From Desulfomonile tiedjei DSM 6799 (GTDB taxonomy: Bacteria; Desulfobacterota; Desulfomonilia; Desulfomonilales; Desulfomonilaceae), in NCBI RefSeq assembly GCF_000266945.1, contig NC_018025.1, forward strand, positions 4,406,001 through 4,470,000: a stretch of 64,000 nucleotides of DNA, written 5' to 3'. This document shows, one piece after another, positions 34,155-42,197 of this stretch. The notes beneath the pieces are model-generated. The model had not been told where the DNA came from. It saw nothing but the letters and a program-made list of their open reading frames with translations, and ran no database searches. Position 1 is the first letter of the stretch, and the number at the start of each line of letters is the position of its first letter. Position numbers and translations under genes: made by a program.

Positions 34155-36571
34155 ATCCTCTGAGAGCGCTCCAAAAGACCGATCTCGATCCTGTGTGGTT
34201 GTCCAGGATCTTCACCATCATTCCCGTGGTTCTCATTCTCCTTGCAGGCACTGCAGTGCTGTGGATCTATTTCTTCGTTCTGTCGCTCCTTCCTGAAAAC
34301 CAATCTGTCGTAGAGACGCCGGGCATCATGGCGGACGTCAAAGTGGTTCGCGATCCGAGCGGAATTCCAGGGATAATTGGTGAACGTGAAGAGGACGTTG
34401 CTCTTGTCCTCGGGTACGTCATGGCCGAAGATAGGCTCTGGCAAATGGATTATATGCGTCGAGCCGGCCAGGGCAGACTTTCGGAAATTCTTGGATCGGA
34501 CTATTTGGAAAGGGACTATCTTGTCCGCATGGTTATCGCTGGAAGACCCAAAGAGCAGGCTGCAAATCTCGATGCCCGGGAACGCCTGTGGCTCGAAAAA
34601 TTCGTGGAAGGCGTGAATCGTTACATTACCGACCAGGGAAGTAAGCTTCCGGTGGAGTTTTCTCTTCTCGAATACAGACCGGAGTTGTTTTCGGCCGACG
34701 ATGTATTTGCGATTCTGCACGGACTCGTATGGGAGAGTTCCACTGCACCGAAATTGGACGCCGTTTTGACGAAAATCCTGGGAAAGCTGGGGAAGGAAAA
34801 GGCGTTTCCCCTGTTTCCTTCAGATCCCGCTGCTTCAGCACCATTTGTGGCTTCCGAGCTTATCGGCTGGGAACCTAAAGGCCCATTGCTCTCGCCTCTG
34901 ACGTTGAAGACGGTGGTTCCTGCGCTGTACGGAGGTATCGGCTGGGTCCTGGGCAAAGAGAATACTCGCAGCGGAAAACCCATTGTAGGGTCTGCGATCT
35001 ACCAGGGAATTGCCGCACCCGGATTCTGGTATCGAGCACGAATAAGCACACAGGATTTCAATCTCACGGGAGTATTCATCCCCGGAGTTCCTGCAGCAAT
35101 TGCGGGCAGTAACGGTAAGCTTAGCTGGAGCTGCATTCCTGCTGCTTCTGACGATTCCGATCTGTTCATCGAGAAACTGGATGATTCTCAGCAACAGTAC
35201 TGGCGCATAGACAGATGGAAGAGAATCGAAGAGGCTGTGGAACACTTCAGGATCAAAGGCGGCGATCAGGAAACCAGAAGAATAGCCTTAACCGAGACCG
35301 GTCCGATTGTCTCCGACATTCACAAGTCCTGCGCATTATCGCTGCGTTGGACCGGCCGTGACGGGACGTCGCTGTTTCCCTGCATGTTCGCACTCAACAG
35401 AGCTCATGATGAAAAGGACATAACATCCGCAGCCGGCCGTCTTGTGGCTCCATGCATGTATGTGTTGTGGGCGGACGAGCAAGAGAATTGCGGCATACGC
35501 TGGGCTGGCGCAGTTCCGGTTCGTGCGCCGGGAAGCGACGGAATAGTGCCGCTTCCTGCGTGGACGGCCGTACACGACTGGAGCGGATATTTCTCCCCCT
35601 CTGAAATGCCGGCAGTGACCAACCCAAAGGATGGTCTATCCATTGTGAGCGAGGGCAGGCCCGGAGGGCAACATTTCCCGCTGTTTGTAACATGCTATTG
35701 GAGTGATGACAGCAGGAGCACTCGTATCAGGGAGATTCTGAACAAGTCCTCGGATCATTCACGAGAACGGCTCCAGTCAACTTTTGGCGATACGGTATCC
35801 CTTGTTGCCAAGGGGTTCACACCTCTGATTCTCAATGCCGTTGCGCAAAAGGGCCTGGCAGATTCTTCAGAAAAGGAAGCTGCACGCGTGCTCGCGTCGT
35901 GGGATTTTCAGATGAACAGGGATTCTGCAGGTGCGGCAATATTCGGCCTGACCTGGCAGTCCCTGACAGAAGAGATCCTGCTGCCTCTTCTGGGTGAAGA
36001 TTTGTTTAACGCGTACGTCGCTCATCATGCATTGCCAGATCGGCTGATAAAAAGCCTTCTCCTGATGCAAGACAGGAAGCTTCCCGGTCAAAAAACCGTC
36101 GAAGAGATGCTCTCTGCCAGCTTCAGAAAGGCTGTGGCACATGGGAAAAATCTCATGGGGCTGAAGCCTGGGGAATGGAGATGGGGGGCGATTCACAAAA
36201 TCCAATTTCACCATCCCATAGCCGTGCGTTCACGTTTTCTTGAAGCGCTGTACGATGTCGGTCCCATGGGAGTATCCGGATCCTTCGACACGATTGCTCA
36301 ATCAGGCTGGTCACAGTCTCGACCGTTCTCCGTGCAGGACAGCATATCCCTGAGTCAGATTACGGACATGACCCAACCTCCCGGACTTTTCTGCCTGACT
36401 CACATGGGCGCTTCGGCTCATTTCTTCTCTTCCCATTACAAGGACCAGATTTCCGCGTGGCTGGCAGGGCGATATTTCCGAGAACCCACCGATGTAGCGG
36501 ATATACGAAAAAGCGGCTTTGATCCGGTGGTGTTCAAGTCCAAGTCCGGTCGAGCGCTCAGTCTTAACTAG
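34151..36571 (+). CDS. Penicillin-acylase-family protein, probably lacking the Ntn nucleophile
   Basis: 806 aa, starting at TTG 34151 within the meaB stop (coupled). One membrane segment at ~17-43 anchors an extracytoplasmic S45-like protein. The alpha-region VKVVRDPSGIPGIIGE...MAEDRLWQMDYMRR is canonical. At the alpha/beta junction active enzymes show G-S-N-x-W; here residues 261-265 read GGIGW before VLGKENTRSGKPIV, so the autocatalytic Ser and the Asn are missing. Later blocks (PGVPAAIAGSNGKLSWS, GSFDT) survive. It may therefore be uncleaved and non-catalytic. Family call firm; inactivity inferred. Confidence 0.85.
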   Translation: MNPLRALQKTDLDPVWLSRIFTIIPVVLILLAGTAVLWIYFFVLSLLPENQSVVETPGIMADVKVVRDPSGIPGIIGEREEDVALVLGYVMAEDRLWQMDYMRRAGQGRLSEILGSDYLERDYLVRMVIAGRPKEQAANLDARERLWLEKFVEGVNRYITDQGSKLPVEFSLLEYRPELFSADDVFAILHGLVWESSTAPKLDAVLTKILGKLGKEKAFPLFPSDPAASAPFVASELIGWEPKGPLLSPLTLKTVVPALYGGIGWVLGKENTRSGKPIVGSAIYQGIAAPGFWYRARISTQDFNLTGVFIPGVPAAIAGSNGKLSWSCIPAASDDSDLFIEKLDDSQQQYWRIDRWKRIEEAVEHFRIKGGDQETRRIALTETGPIVSDIHKSCALSLRWTGRDGTSLFPCMFALNRAHDEKDITSAAGRLVAPCMYVLWADEQENCGIRWAGAVPVRAPGSDGIVPLPAWTAVHDWSGYFSPSEMPAVTNPKDGLSIVSEGRPGGQHFPLFVTCYWSDDSRSTRIREILNKSSDHSRERLQSTFGDTVSLVAKGFTPLILNAVAQKGLADSSEKEAARVLASWDFQMNRDSAGAAIFGLTWQSLTEEILLPLLGEDLFNAYVAHHALPDRLIKSLLLMQDRKLPGQKTVEEMLSASFRKAVAHGKNLMGLKPGEWRWGAIHKIQFHHPIAVRSRFLEALYDVGPMGVSGSFDTIAQSGWSQSRPFSVQDSISLSQITDMTQPPGLFCLTHMGASAHFFSSHYKDQISAWLAGRYFREPTDVADIRKSGFDPVVFKSKSGRALSLN

Positions 36572-36591
36572 TCAGAATTCGATAGTCTTAA

Positions 36592-36638
36592 GGCCACAAA
36601 AGTCCCGAAGGACTAACCATGAGTAGCCATGGGTGCAA
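36592..36638. repeat. Remnant of dispersed repeat A
   Basis: AAAAGTCCCGAAGGACTAAC... followed by GAGTAGCCATGGGTGCAA corresponds to the left ~45 bp of repeat A and stops exactly where the MITE-like element begins at 36639. Confidence 0.6.
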
Positions 36639-36852
36639 GAAACTGTCTCAAAAGTCAAGAATTGATCCCTCATCGTAGCACGATCTTCTCATCATCCGCC
36701 CGGTCTGACTGTAGGGGCGCCCCTCGTGGGTGCCCGGTAGTGACCGGCCTCCGTGCCGGTCATTGCAGGAGGGTAGGCACGAGACCTACCCCTACAAGGA
36801 TGATGAATCGTGGCACGATTTGTTCTGCATTCGAGAATTTTGAGACAGTTTC
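36639..36852 (-). mobile_element. MITE-like element, copy 2 (inverted relative to copy 1)
   Basis: 214 bp with near-perfect 15-bp terminal inverted repeats GAAACTGTCTCAAAA (36639-36653) and TTTTGAGACAGTTTC (36838-36852). Its interior is the reverse complement of 13409-13621, yet the right flank GGGACGCCGGTCCCCAC is the same as in copy 1. The left flank is repeat A instead of repeat B. No coding capacity. Confidence 0.7.
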
Positions 36853-36920
36853 GGGACGCCGGTCCCCACTAATATCTTTGTATTCGGGCGCTGGATAAGC
36901 CAGAATTTTGAGCAAATCGC
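36853..36920. repeat. Right half of dispersed repeat B
   Basis: GGGACGCCGGTCCCCACTAATATC... to CCAGAATTTTGAGCAAATCGC matches 13622-13690. The left half of repeat B is absent here. With repeat A and the MITE-like element, it fills the 530-bp gap between 36571 and 37102, where I see no gene other than the promoter at 37030. Confidence 0.65.
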
Positions 36921-37029
36921 AATAATAGGCTGGTATTGATTTCATTTTCTCGATTTGAAAGAACGTAACCAGGTTCAATTCCTAAAGAGACTGCCTTTGC
37001 TGGCGAAAAGAGGCTCGCGTTCTCCGAAG

Positions 37030-37058
37030 TTGATAAAATGCGTGAATTTTAGTATAAT
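37030..37058 (+). promoter_or_regulatory. Strong sigma-70-type promoter
   Basis: TTGATA (37030-37035), 17 bp, then perfect TATAAT (37053-37058). It is 43 bp upstream of the small secreted protein gene at 37102. Confidence 0.75.
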
Positions 37059-37101
37059 AAATACATATCTTTTTTTATGAATTGCTTGTCTGGAGGTAAG
37101 A

Positions 37102-37398
37102 ATGAAATTCCGTGTGTATTTCACGGCTATGGTTGTAGTGGTATTTCTCGCATCCTGTCTCATAGCAAATGCAGCTACCGCACCAAAAGGAACGTACACC
37201 GTATACGATGCCAAGAACAAATGCCAGGTCGTTTGTAAAGCTCCGAAACCGGCTTTAGAAATTCTGGAAGACGGTTTGGCGTACTTACTTGACATCCCAC
37301 TGGCGATTCTCAGTCCCATCACTTGTCCGTTAGTTACCCCGGTCCTGGATAGGATCGATCCGGTGGAAGCAAGGAGTTTTCCACGTCGAATCAAATAG
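37102..37398 (+). CDS. Small secreted protein, unknown function
   Basis: 98 aa; GGAGGTAAG just before the ATG. Signal peptide to about residue 24 (FLASCLIANA-ATA). If Cys19 (FLASC) served as a lipobox it could instead be a lipoprotein. The mature part has two close Cys (NKCQVVCKAPKP) and a hydrophobic stretch LAYLLDIPLAILSPITCPLVTPVL that could insert in a membrane. No family recognised. Confidence 0.7.
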   Translation: MKFRVYFTAMVVVVFLASCLIANAATAPKGTYTVYDAKNKCQVVCKAPKPALEILEDGLAYLLDIPLAILSPITCPLVTPVLDRIDPVEARSFPRRIK

Positions 37399-37484
37399 AT
37401 GACGAAGAATTAGTTCATCCTGTCGATAAGCTCACAACCCAGGATAAGAACCGCATCTATTTCAGTAGGGTTGTCGATCTGGCC

Positions 37485-37910
37485 GTGGTGCAAGGATTGC
37501 TCGAAGCCGATCCGGACTCCGAAATAGGCCACTTTGCTTTTTCGCGCCATTACTTTACGGGAAAGAAATTGGACTTCGATCTGCAAGTGGCCATCCGGCA
37601 GTTCGAGCAAAGGCATCCGGAAATAGTCGGAGAAAGACACGATCGACAAGACCATCTTTTTGGCGGGATCGTTACTGCCTTTTCCAAAGAGGCACGCTCC
37701 GAAAAGCTTCGCGATCTCATTATACTGGGTGCAACGTACGGAATTTGGCCCGTAGGCACTTCTTTTGTCCTGACGTATCCCTGGGATTTGGACGGTCGCG
37801 GACGGCTTGTTCGTTTCAGGTCGGACCTGTCGGATTTCATGAAACGCCGGATAATAGAAATACTCAAAAAAGCCGGTAAATTAAGACACGAAAATCCATT
37901 CGGGGATTGA
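37485..37910 (+). CDS. Hypothetical protein; coding frame probably begins upstream of the first usual start codon
   Basis: 141 aa from GTG 37485, but the same frame is open back to 37353 and reads protein-like before that GTG (DDEELVHPVDKLTTQDKN, then RIYFSRVVDLAV). There is no ATG/GTG/TTG in that stretch. AAGGAG (37371-37376) lies 6 nt before an ACG at 37383, and an ATA lies at 37395, so a rare start codon or a lost ATG is possible. The C-terminal region is basic (DFMKRRIIEILKKAGK). Overlapping or adjoining the upstream gene suggests an operon. No family recognised. Confidence 0.6.
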   Translation: MVQGLLEADPDSEIGHFAFSRHYFTGKKLDFDLQVAIRQFEQRHPEIVGERHDRQDHLFGGIVTAFSKEARSEKLRDLIILGATYGIWPVGTSFVLTYPWDLDGRGRLVRFRSDLSDFMKRRIIEILKKAGKLRHENPFGD

Positions 37911-37945
37911 TCTTATGCCAATGTGCTTTCAAAGCAGTAATATCC

Positions 37946-37980
37946 GGGAACCTTTTTGTAAGAAGTGTTTCCCAGATTTT
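37946..37980 (+). terminator. Hairpin terminator between convergent genes
   Basis: GGGAA...TTCCC (37946-37950 / 37969-37973) around CCTTTTTGTAAGAAGTG, followed by AGATTTTATC. The loop/arm sequence is shared with the hairpin at 28067-28113. Confidence 0.55.
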
Positions 37981-38019
37981 ATCTCTCTGAATGCAAATCA
38001 GTATTACATTGCCTTTCAA

Positions 38020-38523
38020 TCACTTGAGCACGAAACATTTTTCGTCGCTCAACTCGCCTTTCAGGTCAAATTCAACCTGTTCTTGCGCCAGGTCCGGGGC
38101 GTTCCTCGTCGGTTCCCATTCACGCGTCTCTTTGTTCCAGATAAATTGTTGGACCGACACCCGCTTCTTCTTACGGACGTACAGCATCATATTCCATACT
38201 CCGTCGAGACGTGAAAAACACGTCTTCACATGAAGGACGTCCCGGACGTTCTTTTCGGCAAATTCGAGAGCAGCTCGATTCACTTCATCTTTGAGCCGTA
38301 GGTCTGCGGGTGGTTCCTCGGGTCTGGAATCTGTCCCCTTCGCTACTGGCGGTAGCTGAGTTTGCCCATCTTTGGATCTCTCATTCACTCCCGGCTCGGG
38401 AAGGGGTTTTGATTTAAGATCCGCGGGACCGGGAGATGATTTTGTATTCTTCAGCCCCGACAGACAACCGCACAAGGCGATCATCACCAGAAATGCAATT
38501 CCTGTATTCAAAAGAATCTTCAT
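38020..38523 (-). CDS. Predicted lipoprotein, unknown function
   Basis: 167 aa. Signal FLVMIALCGC with lipobox LCGC (Cys ~20). A long Pro/Lys/Ser-rich linker (~25-75) precedes a compact C-terminal domain (ALEFAEKNVRDVLHVKTCFSR to the end) with two Cys. The C-terminal part, with VSVQQFIWNKETREWEP, reads like a small periplasmic alpha/beta domain. No family recognised. Convergent with the gene at 37485. Confidence 0.75.
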   Translation of the reverse strand: MKILLNTGIAFLVMIALCGCLSGLKNTKSSPGPADLKSKPLPEPGVNERSKDGQTQLPPVAKGTDSRPEEPPADLRLKDEVNRAALEFAEKNVRDVLHVKTCFSRLDGVWNMMLYVRKKKRVSVQQFIWNKETREWEPTRNAPDLAQEQVEFDLKGELSDEKCFVLK

Positions 38524-38661
38524 ACATTATTCCGTGTGAAGTGGAAGGAAGCAATCATAACCATACCATGTGATATTCACATAAACAAGCCGACTATTCA
38601 TCAGCTAAAGGTAAACCGAAATGCAAATGAACTACAAACAGCAGAGACTACATTGCGGAAA

Positions 38662-41370
38662 CTATGAACATCCGCTGGTTGCTCCGCAGTTGAGGCAATT
38701 ATAGCACGAGCCTTCCCTTACCATGATCGCTCCGCAGTCATGGCATGCAGGCGCATCTGATTGCAGATGGAACGGGTATGCAGTCTGTGTTCTTTGGTCG
38801 CCGCCGGATGCAGGCACGCCGGAATTCGGATTACCCTCACCCGGAGGCAATAAACCTGCCGTAACCTGCTGGTCTTTGTTGAGAAAACGGATCCCCAGGA
38901 ATCGGAAAATATAATCAGTCAATGATTTCGCTATGGGAATCTCCCGATTACTGGTGAAACCGGACGGCTCGAATCGCACATGGCTGAATTTATTCACCAA
39001 AGCTTCCAACGGGACGCCGTACTGCAAAGAAATCGAGGTCAAGGTCGCTATGGTGTCCATGAGCCCGGAAATGGTGCTTCCTTCTTTTGCCATACGAATG
39101 AAGATCTCGCCAACTTTTCCGTCCTCATAGAACCCCACATGAATGTAGCCCTTCTGTCCCGCAACCTCGAATTTGTGCCGAAAACTTTTGCAGTCCACGG
39201 GCAAACGTTTCCTCACCGGCTGAGATTCGAAGAGTGCCTGGGAAGTGACTACAGGCTGAACAGCCTTGCATCCGTCCCGATATACCGCGATGGACTTCAG
39301 TCCCAGCCGCCATGCAAGCGTGAAGATGCGCTCGATCATTTCTACGCTGGCATCGTTCGGCAGGTTTACGGTTTTAGAGATGGCTCCGGAAACAAACGGC
39401 TGGACGGCAGCCATCATGCGAATGTGGCCTTCCGGCGAAATATTGCGTTTGCCTTTCAAAGGGCGAAATGCGCAATCAAAAACGGGCAGATGTTCCTGAG
39501 CCAGTTCGGGAATGTGTTCCAGGCTCCCAGTCTCCGCCAATTGCACGGTTATTTCATTGACTTGAGAGGTCGAATACCCGAGGCGCTCGAGCGCTCTGGG
39601 AACCGTGCGATTTACGATTTCCAGCCGCCCTCCCCCTGACAGGGATTTGTATTTGATGAGAGCCAGTTCCGGTTCCAGTCCTGTGGTGTCGCAGTCCATC
39701 ATGAATGCTACGGTGCCGGTGGGTGCAATTACCGTTACCTGGCAGTTTGCGTATCCGTGCGCCGAGCCCAGAGCCAGAGCCGCATCCCACACCTCTTTGA
39801 TTTCTTCCAGGAAGGGTTTCGGCAGAGCAGGCCCATCGATCATGGATGCCTTATCGCTGTGAGCACGAATCACGCCCAGCATGGGTTCCCTGTTTTTTTC
39901 AAATTCGCTGAAAGGACCGCGAACCGCGGCAATCCGGGCAGACTGGCTGTAGGCTTCCCCGGTCATGAGTGCAGTAATGCCCGAAGCCCAGGCACGACCT
40001 TCATCCGAATCGTAAGGGAGTCCCATGGACATGAGGAGTGCCCCCAGATCGGCATATCCTAGTCCCAATGCTCTCAGATTTCTGGAATTTCGTGTTATCG
40101 CAGGCGTGGGGTAACTTGCTTTATCAACAATAATGTCCTGTGCCGTAATCATGATGTCTACAGCGTGCCTGAATGCTTCGGTATCGAATCCGTTCTTGTC
40201 CGCAAACGCCGTGAGCTTCAATGAAGCCAGATTGCACGCGGAATCGTCAACATGCATGTACTCGGAACAGGGATTGGAAGCTCGTATGGGAGCAGTCTCA
40301 GGACAGGTGTGCCAGCGGTTGATGGTCGTGTGGAACTGAATACCGGGGTCGCCGCATGCATGAGCCGCCAAAGCCATTTCTCTCATGAGGTCCCCTGCCG
40401 GGTACGTGTCTGCGACTTTGCCTGAAGCAACGAATCGAGTCTGCCATTTTCCGTTGGTTTCGACTGCTCTCATGAACTCGTCCGTGACCCGGACCGAGTG
40501 ATTGGAATTCTGAAATGCTACGGTAGAGTACGCTTCACCTTCAAGCGATCCATCGTACCCCGCGTTTACGAGCGCCTGGACCTTCTTTTCCTCCAGCGCC
40601 TTGGAACGGATGAATGCCACGATATCGGGATGATCGATATCGAGAATCACCATTTTCGCAGCTCTTCTCGTCTTGCCGCCTGACCTGATCACTCCTGCGG
40701 AAGCATCAGCGGCCTTCATGAACGACAGGGGCCCTGAGGCAAGACCGCCTCCACTGAGAGGTTCCCTGCAGGAGCGGAGCTTCGAAACGTTTACCCCCGA
40801 TCCGGACCCTCCTTTGAAGATAATGCCTTCCTGGGTGTACCACTGGAGGATCGATTCCATGGTATCGTCAACACTGATGATAAAGCATGCAGAACACTGC
40901 GGATGCGGATCCGCGCCTATGTTGAACCAGACCGGACTGTTAAATGAAGCCTTCTGATGCAGTACGAGGAACAATAATTCGTCACGGAACACACGGGCAT
41001 CTTCTGGCGACGCGAAGTATCCCTGATCCGTTCCCCAGACGGCTATGGTGTCCACCACCCGTGTGAGCAACGATTTTACGCTGGTTTCTCTTTCTTCCGA
41101 AGAAAGCGTTCCTCGGAAATAGCGGGAAGCAACCACCGTCAGAGCCATATCGGACCAAAACTCCGGCGTCTCTATATCGGTCTGTTCGAAAATCAGTTCG
41201 TTCTTCTCGTTGCGAATTGCAGCAGTGCGCTTCTGCCACACGACCGCATCCAGAGGGTCCCGCCCTTCTACCGTGAAAACACGGCGGAAAACCAGACCGG
41301 AATCCGACGATCGTACAGGCTGAACGCTTTTTTCTCGGGCCCTACGTTTGCTGCCGTTTGGCTTTCGCAT
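38662..41370 (-). CDS. nrdJ: Vitamin B12-dependent (class II) ribonucleotide reductase
   Basis: 902 aa. Adenosylcobalamin-dependent reductase making dNDPs without oxygen. Substrate/radical-site blocks: SACFIISVDDTMESILQW, FKGGSGSGVNVSKLRS, SNPCSEYMHVDDSACNLASLKL (NPCSE with the thiyl-radical Cys) and VIAPTGTVAFMMDCDTTG. The C-terminal CHDCGAIMVREGSCYNCLNCG is a zinc-ribbon tail. A DUF (TSCPD-like) segment near 740-830 precedes it. Starts at ATG 41370, 76 bp after the zinc-ribbon HTH gene on the same strand. No class I or III reductase is in view. Confidence 0.95.
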   Translation of the reverse strand: MRKPNGSKRRAREKSVQPVRSSDSGLVFRRVFTVEGRDPLDAVVWQKRTAAIRNEKNELIFEQTDIETPEFWSDMALTVVASRYFRGTLSSEERETSVKSLLTRVVDTIAVWGTDQGYFASPEDARVFRDELLFLVLHQKASFNSPVWFNIGADPHPQCSACFIISVDDTMESILQWYTQEGIIFKGGSGSGVNVSKLRSCREPLSGGGLASGPLSFMKAADASAGVIRSGGKTRRAAKMVILDIDHPDIVAFIRSKALEEKKVQALVNAGYDGSLEGEAYSTVAFQNSNHSVRVTDEFMRAVETNGKWQTRFVASGKVADTYPAGDLMREMALAAHACGDPGIQFHTTINRWHTCPETAPIRASNPCSEYMHVDDSACNLASLKLTAFADKNGFDTEAFRHAVDIMITAQDIIVDKASYPTPAITRNSRNLRALGLGYADLGALLMSMGLPYDSDEGRAWASGITALMTGEAYSQSARIAAVRGPFSEFEKNREPMLGVIRAHSDKASMIDGPALPKPFLEEIKEVWDAALALGSAHGYANCQVTVIAPTGTVAFMMDCDTTGLEPELALIKYKSLSGGGRLEIVNRTVPRALERLGYSTSQVNEITVQLAETGSLEHIPELAQEHLPVFDCAFRPLKGKRNISPEGHIRMMAAVQPFVSGAISKTVNLPNDASVEMIERIFTLAWRLGLKSIAVYRDGCKAVQPVVTSQALFESQPVRKRLPVDCKSFRHKFEVAGQKGYIHVGFYEDGKVGEIFIRMAKEGSTISGLMDTIATLTSISLQYGVPLEALVNKFSHVRFEPSGFTSNREIPIAKSLTDYIFRFLGIRFLNKDQQVTAGLLPPGEGNPNSGVPASGGDQRTQTAYPFHLQSDAPACHDCGAIMVREGSCYNCLNCGATSGCS

Positions 41371-41446
41371 TTTTTCTCCTGATCGGCGTTTGCGCTGTAA
41401 CTCAAAGTAGCGTAATGCAAGCCCTCGTTTCAGGCAAGAGCACTTA

Positions 41447-41851
41447 TCAAGAAGCTGCCGCGGCGTATCTGATTTCTGCTACCCAATCGGGGACCTTTCT
41501 CACGAGTCTGCGGAGATTAAGTTGTCTGCATCTCGGGCATTCACTGAAATGGAGTGATGAAATAAATCCGCACGTGCCGCACTCGTACTCGTACTGTGAG
41601 CTTTCGATTTCCACCAGGGGAATGTGGGCAGTGCTTCTTCCGTTTCGCAATTCTATGCGTCTGGCCAAGTCCTGCGTGTTAAGAAATCCTCCATAAAAGA
41701 GCTTTGAATAGACTTTTCCGAGCTGTTTCCAGGTAAGACCGAATTTCCGCACTATTTCCTCATCCGACATGTCCTGCATGATGCAGGCGAGAACCTCGGC
41801 GACTCTAAGGACACGTGTGGTCTTCGAAAACATTACAAGTTTCTTTTTCAT
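41447..41851 (-). CDS. HTH-like protein with zinc ribbon, upstream of nrdJ
   Basis: 134 aa from ATG 41851 (GGAG upstream; the frame extends to 41890). The N-terminal helical domain (VAEVLACIMQDMSDEEIVRKFGLTWKQLGKVYSKL) resembles short HTH modules seen in deltaproteobacterial regulators. The C-terminal YECGTCGF...SECPRCRQ forms a CxxC-CxxC zinc ribbon. Probably a DNA- or RNA-binding regulator; the position immediately upstream of nrdJ makes it a candidate co-transcribed regulator (inference). Confidence 0.7.
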   Translation of the reverse strand: MKKKLVMFSKTTRVLRVAEVLACIMQDMSDEEIVRKFGLTWKQLGKVYSKLFYGGFLNTQDLARRIELRNGRSTAHIPLVEIESSQYEYECGTCGFISSLHFSECPRCRQLNLRRLVRKVPDWVAEIRYAAAAS

Positions 41852-41935
41852 TTGGGGGCTCCAATTATGATTATACTTTAATTTTATCATTTTATTAATT
41901 GATATTTCAAGTTATTTTGTGATTAATAATCAAGA

Positions 41936-42012
41936 GCAGACACGAGGCCTGCCCCTACAAGGATGGCGAATCGTGCCACGATTTTTGCGCATTCGAGAAT
42001 TCTGAGACAGTC
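41936..42012. mobile_element. Truncated MITE-like element, copy 3
   Basis: GCAGACACGAGGCCTGCCCCTAC...GATTTTTGCGCATTCGAGAATTCTGAGACAGTC matches the last ~75 bp of the element at 36639-36852, including a diverged right terminal repeat. The left end is missing. Confidence 0.6.
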
Positions 42013-42080
42013 TAGGCGAGTAAGGCGAGTGTGCCCCTACCTGGCATCGGAACAGCCGATTCAGCAATTCTGTCAAATAT

Positions 42081-42167
42081 TGTCATTGCGAGGAGCGCAG
42101 TGACGTGGCAATCTCCTGATTCAACCGGTTAATTTCAGGCGATTGCTTCGCTTCGCTCGCAATGACA
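42081..42167. repeat. Palindromic repeat C (TGTCATTGCGAG family), copy 1
   Basis: An 87-bp near-palindrome: TGTCATTGCGAGGAGCGCAG... to ...CTTCGCTCGCAATGACA, with an inner GGCAATCTCCTGA/TCAGGCGATTGC pair. Reverse complement of the copy at 60520-60607. This type of extragenic palindrome is widespread in bacteria. Confidence 0.8.
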
Positions 42168-42197
42168 CCCCCGAACTGAATCTCGCTTTCCGGAAAA

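Noticed and set aside
37915-38214. 99-codon plus-strand frame
   Set aside because: It lies over a terminator hairpin and antisense to the lipoprotein at 38020-38523.
41371-41446. Possible cobalamin riboswitch ahead of nrdJ
   Set aside because: Only 76 bp separate nrdJ from the upstream gene, and no B12-box-like sequence is visible.
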